A stretch of 64,000 bases of DNA from Pilaira anomala. Its lineage: Eukaryota > Mucoromycota > Mucoromycetes > Mucorales > Mucoraceae. A program made the translations under genes and the position numbers. Position 1 is the first letter of the stretch, and the number at the start of each line of letters is the position of its first letter. This document shows, in pieces, positions 25,323 through 36,396 of this stretch. The DNA lies in the NCBI GenBank assembly GCA_025716855.1, contig JAIXMQ010000046.1, positions 124,001-188,000 of the forward strand, written 5' to 3'. Below the pieces are notes generated by a model, which was not told the origin of the DNA, ran no database searches, and saw only the letters and a program-made list of their open reading frames with translations.

Positions 25323-27193
25323 CTTTTTCTTTTTCTTTATCCGACTTCGTATTACACACACAGTTTTTTTTTTTTGAGCAGGGTACACTTTTTTTTTTTT
25401 TTTTTTTTTACCTTTTACTATACAGCGGAGATAAGATCTAAATAGGATTTTTACAATTCAAATAACAATCAATTCTCTTTTATCAAACAGTTTGTCACCA
25501 TGACAACTGAGCGGGTAAGGAGCGCCTTGACCCTCAAAATCTTATTCCCGATCATTGTGCCTCTTTTTTTTTTTTTTTTCACAATGACAGAAAATGATTT
25601 TGTAAAAAAAAAAATGTAGATTAGATCTCCTACACATTATTACTGCTACCGAAAAAAATTACGTAAAAATATACAATTTCTTTTTCATGATTTTAACTAA
25701 TCGGCCAGGCAAAAAAAAAAAAAAAAAGATCGTATCACAACCTATTTACTGAAATCCGGTGTGGTTTGTAAAAAAAAAAAAAAAAAAAAGCGGGTGGGGC
25801 GGGAACGCCTCAAATGTTCTTTTTCAATTTAATTCGTATACCTTAAACTATGCCCAAAACAGATCACAATTGAAGCACATTTTACAAAAAGGTTTTAGTA
25901 CAATAAAAATTTCATTATTGTAATCATTCTGGACCCAATCTCATCAAGTTCTTTTTTTTTTTTCGAAAAAAAAGAAATACAAAACATAAATTGTTAGAAG
26001 GGAACTAAAAAAAAAGGGGGGGGGGGCGATATTTGTAAATTATTTATTTATTTAAATACTAAGAATTCATGGAAAGAATAAAAAAAAAAAAAAAGATGGA
26101 TGTGTGTGTGTGTGTGTGTGTGTAAGAGGGACCAGACAAAACGAGACCGTTACTGGAACTGCACAGGAAAGAAAGTAAACGAAAATGTGTTACCACTAAT
26201 TTTTTGTAACGACGAATTGCGATTTGTTAGTTATTTTTCAAGTATATACCAAATTAAGGTTGAATTGCATTGTAAAATGACAGGTAACTTTCTGTGAAAC
26301 AATGCAAAAGGAGGAGAGAAAGGTCCGGATCATTTTTTTTTTTAAGTCAAATGTAACTATTACGCATGCATCAATGTGAATCGATTTGTTCAACATTTTA
26401 CTCCCGGGTGCAATCATGGAGAACCGGTCTATTATTTTCAAAATGATCTATTTGTGTGTGTGTATAGATGTTTGAGAATATTGAATTTTTCAAACTTTTA
26501 TAATTATCGCCTTTTTTTTTTTTAGTGTAACTTGGGTTGAGATTTTATTAATATTTTCGCTTGGAATAAAATTGTTTCGTCATCTTACGGTTTGTGTATG
26601 GAATCGGTAATACCGGATCCCACATCGCTTTACCTAGAAAGGTACATCCATTTGCTTTGATTCCCGTCTTTTTTTTTTTTTTTTTAATCTAATCGTGCGT
26701 GGTGTCAAAAATATTTTCACCTTGATATTTTGTTTTCAAGTGGATTATATATAGTTAGGACAACACTATTATCGCTCGGCAAACCGTCTTTATTTGAAGA
26801 ACCCGACACTGCTTATATATATTATATAATATATGAAAGGGTCGTGTTACAGAAGACATCGAAACAAATTGATTATGGCAATGTCAAAAAGTGTTAACAA
26901 TTCATGCCTTGGCTCCGAACAATAAAAAACGAGATATATATACAACCTTTTTTAAAAAAAAATTTCAGACATTCATTTTTTATTTTCAGACTTTTTTCCT
27001 TAGTTATTTGTAGAGAAAAACTTTAATAGCTATCAAGCATCTTTACTCGATACTACCATGATGAACATTTCCAGTGTGTGTACCTTCATTCATTACAGTC
27101 TTTATATTTTTTTATGAGCTTTTCCACAAAGAGTGCATGAAATTTTTTTCCATCAGCGAGTAAAATTGCTTCTTTTTTGATCGTCATCATAAT
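24642..27193. other. Intergenic, no gene seen
   Basis: 2.5 kb with extreme A/T tracts (A36 at about 25283-25318, T19 near 25391) and a (GT)n run at 26099-26123. The short frame starting at 26598 is too short to call. Confidence 0.45.
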
Positions 27194-27309
27194 TTACGAA
27201 AAAAAAATCTCTTTTTGTTGTCTTTGGCACTCTTGAGGCTCTCCCTTCACCTCCATATCCCTTTCTTTCTCTTGTCTACTTCCTAATGTTTGCAAGAACT
27301 ACATGTAAG

Positions 27310-27344
<35 letters not shown>

Positions 27345-27720
27345 TCATTAAGCAAGTGAATGCATAATAACGCGCGTTGATTCTAGTGCTGTAACTTACA
27401 TTTGCGAGCTCATCGCTAAAGAGCATGGAACGCACTTCTCCAAGTATCTCTTCCTTCAAAAAAGAAGGGTCTTGTTGAGGGACCTATTAGAACCGTGTAT
27501 TATAATAAATGGCAGCAAATGAACAGCAATATGCTAACAAACTATGAATTTTGGAAGTCGAAGTGGTCACTTGGAGGAGGGGGGTGGGGAGAGGAAGGTA
27601 TAAAATCATCTGCCCATCTAAATTTAAAATTTTCTGGATATAGTATTGTATAATAAAATAGTTAATATTGAAAGACTTTACTTTGACATGAAAGGTTTCC
27701 AGGGCTTGAATATGTGGTGT
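27194..27720 (-). pseudogene. 3' exons of an unidentified gene truncated at the transposon edge
   Basis: Three exons on the minus strand fit together in frame: 27720-27682 (TPHIQALETFHVK), 27483-27400 (28 codons, VPQQDPSFLKEEILGEVRSM...) and 27298-27194 (35 codons, ending TAA). Splice sites are good: ACAG acceptor, GTAAAG donor, AATAG acceptor, GTAAGT donor. Codon content is far less AT-biased than the surroundings. Upstream of the first exon only about 55 nt remain before the transposon inverted repeat at 27776, with no donor in that piece, so the 5' part of the gene is missing locally. No matching exons were found beyond 33683. An alternative acceptor would shorten the last exon. Family not recognised. 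Confidence 0.4.
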
Positions 27721-27775
27721 CTGTAGATAATAAAGTGGTGTATGTAGTTTATATGAGGCGCGCTTATTTTAGGTG

Positions 27776-28125
27776 CAATCCGGCCGTTTAAAGTACGAAA
27801 AATTTATTAGGCGACCCGCTTAACTTCTCCGTACAAGATACGTTAAGGAAGCCCGTCTAACGGTTACGAAAAAAGTCACGTTTTTTCCATATATTTAATT
27901 GGTTGTTAATCAATAAAAATCTGTAGGCTCTGTACCTACAATTGCCTCTCAGCGACTTTTTCGTGTAGCCGCCGTACAAAAACCTTTTTTTTTTCGCCTA
28001 GATTTTTCTCAGTCAAACCTTTCCCCCTACCCTCGCGTAAGAATATATTTTTTCCCCTTGAAATATTCTCCCCCCCCCAAAAATCTTTTTAGCGAGAATA
28101 TACTCGATAAAATGTGTGTTTCAAA
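27776..28125 (+). repeat. Left terminal inverted repeat of KDZ element
   Basis: About 350 bp, matching the complement of 33345-33683 almost base for base. The main difference is a 12-nt insertion (T run plus CGC) near 27990 and the length of a C tract. The inner border is at TGTGTTTCAAA. Confidence 0.92.
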
Positions 28126-28325
28126 GGACAAAAATTATGATACTCTTTAATTAAACATATAAAGGTAACATGGTATTGATAGTATAAAAAATTCCAAAGT
28201 TTATTTTATTTCACTCGTAAAAAAAAAATTAAAAAGTAGGTTTTAAGCTCAGAAAGGGTAGTATTTATTATGTCCAGTGCTGGGATAGTAAAGGTACCTT
28301 TTTAACAACAAGTTAATTAACAGAA

Positions 28326-29528
28326 ATGGCCACTTCTTCCGACAATAGTATTACATTTTTACCTTCTGAGACTGAGAACACGCCTAGTTTGAAAAAACTG
28401 CTAGGTGATGTGCACAAGCTAATTGCTAATTATCTTGAAGAACATCCCGAAGCAGACGAAAGGTCAACTAGACGTTTTGTGGCCGGTGATGTCTGCATCG
28501 AAAACCTTGATGAATTTAACGTTGCTTATGTTTTGCCAAAGCAACCCAAGGTATCAACTTGGAATTTGTACTTAAAGGAGCAAATATCCTCGAAGAAAAG
28601 AATATTTGATGATATGGGCGAGATCTCTCTTGAGTATAAAGCCTTGAAGCAGGACAGAACAGAAGAGTTCATTCGGTTAGAAACTGAATATCAAAAAGAA
28701 AAGGAGAAGATAGTTGAAGATCAAGCGAACGAAATGGAAATTTCAAGCAAAAGAAGGGAGTACTATTTGAGAGATCTTACCAACTTAAAAAGTTTTGTGA
28801 TGTCTTTTATGAAAACTACAAGACATCTATCTTGGTGCATGGTGCCACAGATTCCGTGTACGCTAGGCACTATACTCCTTTTCGATACGCAAATTCAGGT
28901 AAACATATCTAGAAATGTATATAAATATAGAAATATCGTCCAATGTTTAACAAATGTTAATAGTGTTAGCTAAGCAAGCTGAAAAAAATGTGTTAAAATA
29001 CACCGAAGAACGTGATGTGGAATTCATTCTGAATTCTGTTATTAGTGCCAATGGAGAAACGGCGCTGTTTTACAGAGGAGGTTTGTAATGGAAGAGTCAC
29101 AGCAGATATGTATAACCTCATACTTAAAAATTATTCTTAATTGTAGATAATACTTTCTTCTCTTCAGGTACTGCTTGTTCAAGCAATAAAGATGAACTCA
29201 TTCGCCCCTTTACGGAACAAGCTTTGTTGGCATGGAAAGGTAAATTTATCGAATAATTATGTAAGAATATGCTTATATTCAAACTGTCTTGATAGATGCG
29301 ACGGGTAACGAAGCTGCAAGTCGTGTTCCTTGGGTTAAAATCCTTGGTGGTATTGCAAACAAATATGCAATCACCGGCTGGCCAGAAACTATTGCAAAGC
29401 CTGTTGTAAAGAATAGGTTTGAGCCGTACATTCTTTCGAAAGAAGAGTTGAAACAATTGACACAACTGTTTCAAGAAAAAACAATGAAATTTGTGCGCAA
29501 TGTAATTCCTAACACTCGGCCAGAATAA
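28326..29528 (+). CDS. KDZ-element passenger gene: HMG-box-like N-terminus plus conserved-looking C-terminal domain (frameshifted copy)
   Basis: Four exons: 28326-28898, 28970-29080, 29147-29239, 29296-29528. Residues about 75-130 resemble an HMG box (KVSTWNLYLKE...GEISLEYKALKQD...), followed by a Lys/Glu coiled coil to about 145. Exons 2-4 join only in a frame different from that of the start of exon 1. The switch must occur between about 28765 and 28795, where TTGAGAGATCTTACC probably gained or lost bases; after it the protein reads FCDVFYENYKTSILVHGATD. The C-terminal part (ITGWPETIAKP, LSKEELKQL) is unrecognised. The role is probably DNA binding linked to transposition or targeting. This copy is likely inactive unless the frameshift is a sequencing error. 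Confidence 0.65.
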
Positions 29529-31151
29529 AAACGAATAGTATTAACATTGCAAATCATTAAGTTATAAGCACAATAACGGGTATAAAATATATTCAAATAA
29601 CAACGAAATTATTGAGATGCAAGACGATAATTTAAGAGTTTATTAGAATTATATAAAGCCAAGATACTTGTGAAAGGTATTATAATTCATTATAAAATGT
29701 GTCGAATTACATTCACCATTATTTTAAAAACTAAGCACTATAAAACAACATACCTTTTGAACGTGAGTGTAGAGTAACCATGAACACACCATTATCCCAT
29801 AAACACTCTATAAAGCTTTCGAAAACAATATTCCATTACAACCTTGAAACACTTCTGTTACATGCTTGACGGCAACAATTGGGTTTTCTTTTGCACAGTC
29901 AATGATAACTTGGATACAGATGATAATAGCATGACATGTGATAGTAGTTTTAGTATGTGTATGGTAGAAACATATTTAACCAAGAAAGAAAGTGACACGC
30001 AAAAGGCACTATTCCAAAGAGATATTTTAAACCAGATGCAACGAGCGATTCTAGGCGGAAGTGACAATGCCATCCTTCAATCTAACTAATTGGTTCAACG
30101 AAAAAAAAAGAGGGGTTAGCAAGATATTTAACTATGTGAATTATAAGAGATAGAGATGCTTACCTCTAAAACACAATGGAGTAAGGTGATTCTAATTCAT
30201 TTAAACTGCAAGTTGATTTACTGTTAAGCTCCTTTTATTCTCTTCCATCAAAGTAGAAACCGTAAGAAGATGTATTCCATATCAACTGGCAAGGTGAACA
30301 GCTGTATTGTATGCATTTATTGTAAGTCACGACTGAATTAACGCGTTTGGATGTGTTTACTAAGTGTTGTTCATTCTAGATGTAAAATAGAGATAGAGGT
30401 ATGTGTTAAAAGAAAGTAAGGTAAGGGGAGGAGGAGAAAGAAATCGAATTGATCGGAAATAGATATATTGTGATTGGATATTGGAAATGAAAAAAATGTA
30501 ATTTTGTATTTTATTTTGTCGAAAGTGCTTAAAATGCTCATTAAGCATGTTGGGTCTGTCAGGCTTGTCGGATTATTCAGCCTGGTTAAGGTTGACTAAG
30601 CTTAATTAAGCTTTTAATTATATTCATATATATACTTTAAATAAAAGTTGTTCTGTTTAAATAATTTTGTCGTTTTACTCTTTCTTTTTTCTTACTTGTA
30701 ACAGTGATAATGTTCAATCGTTAATTATACTTTGAAATTTCGCACACAATTCAAGTTACTATAATCGATGCATGAACATATTCTGAATATTGTCGCACAT
30801 ACTTAAATCTGTTGGCGATCAATGTAGAGTACTTTAATGCTTCACAGTAATTGCTTATCGGAATTCCAAAAATGACGATCATGCTGATCGACAACAAATT
30901 GTTTGAAGCAACATCAACAGATATTTATCGATGAAGCGAGGCCGAAAACAAACTTAACTGAATAGAATATAATTAGAGAAACTTTAAAATAGTGCGTTAT
31001 TGCTTTTAAGCCGTCAAACCATTCAATAAAGTAAAAAAAAAAGTAATTCAGTCATTCACAGCAGGTATGAAATTAAGATTGTCTATAAGACAAAAAAAAT
31101 TATCCAGCATAATAAAGTATACTTTTATTATACCATTCAAATTCTAAGAGT
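29529..31151. other. Interior of KDZ element between its two genes
   Basis: About 1.6 kb between the convergent element genes. A plus-strand frame at about 29850-30089 (ending SDNAILQSN) is moderately coding-like, and a second frame overlaps just upstream (from 29780, MNTPLSHKHS). The two could be one frameshifted third gene. No family is recognised. I found no exon for the transposase C-terminus here. Confidence 0.35.
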
Positions 31152-31264
31152 TTACTTGATATAATAAACTGGAAAAACTGAGAAAAAATATACATTTTTT
31201 ATAATTCTTGTTATTTTTAAAGAAAATATGGTTTTTGTTTTGTAACATTTTAATATAAACTTAC

Positions 31265-33171
31265 GAAGCTCCATCATTTTCAAATTAGTGAAATGTAATG
31301 CTGCTTCAGTCAGGAGAAAATGTCTATTATCCTTCGTCATTGACCGTATCATCGGGATAAACCCATCGGTATAACTCCAGTATATTTCACTGCCTTCACC
31401 ATCTATTATAAAATTTCTGTTGATTGGCATTATTATATAACAAGCTATATTTTACTAAAGTTACCAGCATTTCCGAATCCTTTAACATACCTAGGATGGT
31501 ATTTCAATTGACAAGACATGACATGCGCAAAAGCATGAAAGATTGGGACGGCATAAATAGCCCCCTTGTCTTTCAATTGAGGAAAAACCTCCTACAAAAA
31601 TATAAATATAAATCACTTATAAATCCTTGACGAAAGAACAAAAAAAAATACCTCAAATCTTTTTTTGCACTGGCATACAATGTCATACATTAAACCAATC
31701 TTTTGAGCAAGTAAATTGCCTTCAAGAAATTGGCTAACAGCAGCAAGAGCATATTTGCGGCTATAAAGTTTGCATTATTAATAAATAAGGCTTAAAAAAA
31801 TTACGAGCTTCGTATTACCCTTCACCACCATAAATGTCAAACATTTTTAATGGTACACCGTGCCGGCCACAAAAAAGACCAAAAACACCATTTTCATTAA
31901 ATCTTTGATTTGTATTGCGAGCAGTATTGCTCGCAGCCTTAAAATTGTTTTCAAGGTCTTCCAGAAAACACTAAAATGATGTAAGACATGTTAAATCTTT
32001 GAATATCAATTTTTTCATAAGTACTTACATCTTCTTTGATGCTTCCATCACCAATAGAATGAGGAGCGAACCTCTCTACTTCATCCTTACTGCCCCAGTA
32101 CTTGGTGACAGCTCCTGGAATCCCAAAGAAGCTGGTATTGGCTTCATTGTTTATGTTTAGTCTTCCTTGACCAAAGTTGCCATCCATGCATCCAATGGCC
32201 ATGTCTTCAGCATTCTATAAAAGGGAATTCATGTAAATAAAAAAATCGGGGTTTAGATAACTTTTTCTTACAGCGCAAGCATAGCATTTAAGCTCAACCA
32301 ACTTGTTTTCTTGAACCAACATTTCTTTAACGTGATACTTTGTTTTTCTGTAAAGTTGATAACAGAAATTTAAAGTAATTTTGCTCAATTTTTTGTCTGT
32401 TATTTATATGCTCAATGAGTTAATTGTAGTTACAATGATACTTTTGAATTGTTTACCTCATTGTGATTATTCAAAATGAGCAAATGTTGATTCATTATGT
32501 CAGCTGAAGCATGATTGCTGACATGGGCATTCATTTTAAAAAGATGCAAAAAGTCTAAAAGGGCGAAATGACAACCACTTTTGGATCTTTTTGCAGAGCT
32601 AGGAAATACCTGCATCAAGATCATAGTTTTGACCAAAGATCTGCAATTACAGTATTTAATCTTCATTTCATGAACTATTAAAATTCATTAGATCTATATG
32701 TACAAATAACGTCAATGTATATTTACCATTGTGTGTCATGAAGACATGTACTGAACCCGATTGCTTTTTACAGCCACATACGACTTCAGTTAAATCATAT
32801 GGTTGCTTTAAAGTGGGATCTGGGGTCCCAAAAGAAGCAGCTTCACAGAACCACTCCTTGATCACATCTTTGTGTTGTTCCCACAAAGAGCTGAAGGCGT
32901 GACTTCTTCTAGAACTGGGAGTTGATAATGGTACTTCACCTCCCGTATCATTATCATTAATGTCACCCATGTCGCGGTCAAACGCAGAATGGATTACATT
33001 ATTAACAGATATACGCTGTCTTTTCTGTTGCAATCTTCTTTCATCGAGTCTTTTGAAGACCACTTCAGCGGGATCACCTTGTTCGCTAGGATTGTTGTTC
33101 AAATATTCCGTTCTACGAATATCATTTTTAGTTATTCTAACTCTTTTATGTGCTTTTCTAGTTCGTGCCAT
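31265..33171 (-). CDS. KDZ transposase (C-terminal end unresolved)
   Basis: Eight exons keep phase: 33171-32727, 32674-32434, 32383-32272, 32214-32029, 31970-31819, 31760-31652, 31591-31465, 31402-31265 (about 503 aa so far). Cys motifs VCGC (about 132-134) and YCNC (about 157-159) match the CxC clusters associated with KDZ transposases. The RNase H-like core is complete: CMDGNFGQGRL (Asp at about 277), GVFGLFCGRHGVPL, MYDIVCQC (Asp at about 405), FHAFAHVMSCQLKYHPR and ADGEGSE (Glu at about 460 or 463). Together these give a plausible DDE triad. The protein is shorter than typical family members; the last exon is uncertain or lost. A short extension through 31152 is possible. Confidence 0.82.
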
Positions 33172-33344
33172 TTTGAAATAAATTTTATGTAATATTAAAT
33201 TATGAAAAAGAAAGGCTCTTTTACACGAGGGTTGGTGTGTTACTTGATCCATAGCCGAAGGAGTCTGAATCAATTGAATTAAAATAACTACGCGAATAAA
33301 AATGAAGATATGCTCTAGCCGTTTCTTACTGCAAAAGAAGCTCA

Positions 33345-33683
33345 TTTGAAACACACATTTTATCGAGTATATTCTCGCTAAAAAGATTTTGGGGGGGGGG
33401 GGAGAATATTTCAAGGGGAAAAAATATATTCTTACGCGAGGGTAGGGGGAAAGGTTTGACTGAGAAAAATCTAGGGTTTTTGTACGGCGGCTACACGAAA
33501 AAGTCGCTGAGAGGCAATTGTAGGTACAGAGCCTACAGATTTTTATTGATTAACAACCAATTAAATATATGGAAAAAACGTGACTTTTTTCGTAACCGTT
33601 AGACGGGCTTCCTTAACGTATCTTGTACGGAGAAGTTAAGCGGGTCGCCTAATAAATTTTTCGTACTTTAAACGGCCGGATTG
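33345..33683 (-). repeat. Right terminal inverted repeat of KDZ element
   Basis: About 339 bp, the inverted copy of 27776-28125. The first exon of the transposase starts 174 bp inside it, so the repeat probably carries the promoter. Confidence 0.92.
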
Positions 33684-33705
33684 TATGTACATACTAGGTG
33701 TTTTC

Positions 33706-34063
33706 AGTCCCAGAAATCTAAATTTTGACAAAAAATACCTTCTTGTCAAAGTAACGTCCCTCTAAATCAACTATTTCATTAAACAATGTGATATACAGAA
33801 AGTACAGAATTTGAAAACACATCTTTTATATGATTTTATTTATATTACTGGAAACAGAAAATATACTTGCCCTAACAAAAACTGTATATCAGTTTTTTCA
33901 TAATACCAATTAATATTTGTTACTATTATACTTTGGTTTTTGCATCATTGAAAAGAGCGTAAAATTCTACATACATCTTTAAAAAGTCAAGCTTTAAAAC
34001 CTTTTCAATACCAAGATATATCCACATTTCTGAATGTTGAAAAAATCCATTGGGGGGAGGACT
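33706..34063. repeat. 358-bp dispersed repeat, copy 1
   Basis: High similarity over its whole length and in the same orientation to 45645-46002. It starts AGTCCCAGAAATC and ends GGGGGGAGGACT, so the tips are inverted (AGTCC/GGACT). The minus strand reads a partly open peptide with LEGRYFDKKVFFVKI in both copies. It looks like a MITE or a deleted DNA transposon. Confidence 0.75.
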
Positions 34064-36206
34064 AGCTTATTTTTGCCTAACCTCGTTTTTCTTTATCAAA
34101 AAGACTAATTAAGGCCAGTAATCACAGATATTGTAGCGTAGGGCTTTATTGTCGTAATAAAATGGTATTATCAAAAGGTCTCTTTCTTTAAAAATTTTTT
34201 TTTACCATAAATCAAAAGTGAGAGAGGCAGATTTAACTATATCAAGAATTATAGGTATTACCTTATAGCATATTGACCACCAAAAGTTTTAATGCAATTG
34301 TATAGTTAGTTAAACTGATATGGCTGCTTTATTTTTGATTAAGCAAAATGGCATGTCCTCAAGGATAAAGAAAAATAACAATTATAGCAATGTACATAAC
34401 TAGTGAATGATATTTATAAAAATCTAGTGAATGATATTGAAAGATTTATATATATATATATATATATTACAAATGAACTCGAGAAACATTCTGAAATAAA
34501 ATGGCAAAATGTGGTTCATTGTACATTTTTTTTTAGGAACTAATGATAACTAACGATATTGGAGGAAAATTCCGTTCAAAGACAAAACAATGGTTTATGA
34601 TTATACTCAACAGAATAAAAATACAGAATAAAAAAATGAAAAACTAGTAACAAAAATAGTTTGAATAAAAGAACCAAATTGCGTTTAATTGAAAATACAA
34701 GAAAAGAAAAAGAGTGATATTAATACACAAAGGATTAGATTAACAATTTTTTTTATATGGTTTGAAATGAAAAAATGAAAGATAAAGAGAAAGAAAAATT
34801 ATTGGTGAAAATAAATAATCTTGTTTGTGGCGTGTAATAAAAGAAGTCAATAACATTTTTTTTTCTTAGAGATAAGTATAAGAATCCAGTTGAGGTTTTC
34901 ATACTGCTATCGATTAGATGACTGGAGAGTCCTGATGTTATAGGTCTACCTATGTTAAAAGTAGTTCAGAATATATAACTAGTTAATATATTATTTTGTG
35001 ATTTATTGAATAAAAAAGTTCTGGATAGACAATGTGAGTATCTTTTTTTTTTCTTAATTGATTTATGTCTTAATCTGAAAAAATAGAGTGATTTACATTC
35101 AGTTGAGATCTTTTTTTATTCGTTAAATGATACGGTAAGCATTTTGTTTTGTGTATTGGTCTTTTTGCATTATGAGCCTCAAGTAACTACAACTCTGAAA
35201 AAAAAAAAACTGGATAGCAACTACTAGGAGAATATTCTAACGGGCGTACTAACAAATAGCGCGAATAAATTATTGTACTAGATGGAAAAAATCTGTTTAG
35301 TCTACTATAAAGTTCGGTTCTACTGTTTATTTCTTATTCACACTAGTTACGAAATCAAGAAAGACTGTACATTCTAGATTAAGAAGATCTCCGTAATTCT
35401 AAACTGAGATATAAAGACTTTAAGGTACCTTTTTTTTTTTTTTCTGATTCGGTAATATACACTTGGTAAAGGGTAGATTTTTAGCAGGATTAAATTTCTT
35501 GGTTTGGGGTTACAAAAAAAAAAAAAAAAAAAAAAAGGGGTGTCAGAGAAAGAACAAAACAGTTATATTTTTCGGCTTATGCGAAAAATCAAAACAATAG
35601 ACAGATTGTCATTCAAAAAGACAGCGTATCAAGAAAGATACGAAACAAAAAGATTCTTCATACGATTCTTTATTACAAGAATAGTATTAACAACAAATAG
35701 AATAAAAAGATACAGAGGTAATAAGTCTAAAAATGAAAATAGAAGGAATTGATATAGAATGACAGGAAATGATTCAAGTTTACTAAAATAGAAGGATTTT
35801 TTATTGTTCAAGCAGTGTAAAAAGTGATACAATGCTAATCGTTTTCTTGAGAAGCGCAAGATGTTCTTTAAGATCATTTGCTTCTCTTTATTCCACAACT
35901 AAAATATGTTGGAGGAAAATAGCATTCAGAGAAAATCAGGTTCTTTAGATAATCTCACGTGGGGTTCAATTTGAAGTAAGCGTGTCGATCGAATAAGGGG
36001 AAAATAGTTGAAATCACTGCATTTATTACTACAAACGTGATGCATTGATAGACCAATCAGAAACACACGTGGTTTATAATGCCTTTTGCTATTGGTAAAA
36101 ACAGTGAAATTCTCAAGTATCCAGTATACCACGCTGCACCAATCTAAGTTGTAATTGGGCTTGATTTGCACTTTTCCTCACGTTCCATATTTCTGAACCA
36201 AAAAGA

Positions 36207-36215
<9 letters not shown>
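34064..36215. other. Intergenic, upstream of bHLH gene
   Basis: AT-rich and without convincing exons. An 81-codon minus-strand frame at 35926-36171 overlaps the probable promoter and is not called. A (TA)n run lies at 34447-34467. Confidence 0.4.
35956..36071. promoter_or_regulatory. Pair of CACGTG E-boxes upstream of the bHLH gene
   Basis: Perfect palindromic CACGTG at 35956-35961 and 36066-36071, 110 bp apart and 330-440 bp upstream of the bHLH start codon. This is the site class that a His-Glu-Arg basic region is expected to bind. Confidence 0.45.

Positions 36216-36275
<60 letters not shown>
36216..36275 (+). repeat. Poly(T)60 homopolymer
   Basis: Sixty uninterrupted thymines between the E-boxes and the bHLH start codon, the longest homopolymer in the window. 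Confidence 0.92.
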
Positions 36276-36278
<3 letters not shown>

Positions 36279-36396
36279 TATTCTTTTGTTTCTTTTATAT
36301 TAAATGAAAAAGTTTATTTAAAATAAATATGCTGGACAAATAACATTTTTTTTTTTCTTCTTCTTCTTCTTTAATCCACAAATAAATAAAATAAAA

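Larger units (their letters stand above)
27776..33683. mobile_element. KDZ-type DNA transposon with long terminal inverted repeats
   Basis: A 5,908-bp unit bounded by inverted repeats (27776-28125 and 33345-33683) that are nearly identical. The outermost sequence is CAATCCGGCCGTTTAAAGTA on the left and its complement on the right. Inside are a multi-exon gene on the minus strand matching KDZ transposases, an HMG-like gene on the plus strand and a small unassigned frame. The near-identity of the repeats suggests recent movement. Immediate flanks (TTTTAGGTG left, TATGTACAT right) show no clear target-site duplication, so either the edges have been altered or the site was rearranged. The right end sits 22 bp from a second repeat (33706-34063). 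Confidence 0.85.

Noticed and set aside
26598..26640. Short frame MESVIPDPTSLYLER followed by GTACAT
   Set aside because: Only 15 codons, weak donor and no partner exon.
32409..32457. Exon 2 of the KDZ transposase ending at GTAAAC (32456)
   Set aside because: That donor puts the next exon out of frame; the donor at 32433 with the acceptor at 32384 restores a continuous reading frame.
33684..33705. TATGTA near 27740 and after 33683 as a target-site duplication of the KDZ element
   Set aside because: The left copy lies 30 bp outside the inverted repeat, so it does not flank the element directly and the match is short.
35926..36171. 81-codon minus-strand frame upstream of the bHLH gene
   Set aside because: No motif, no partner exon, and it overlaps the probable promoter.
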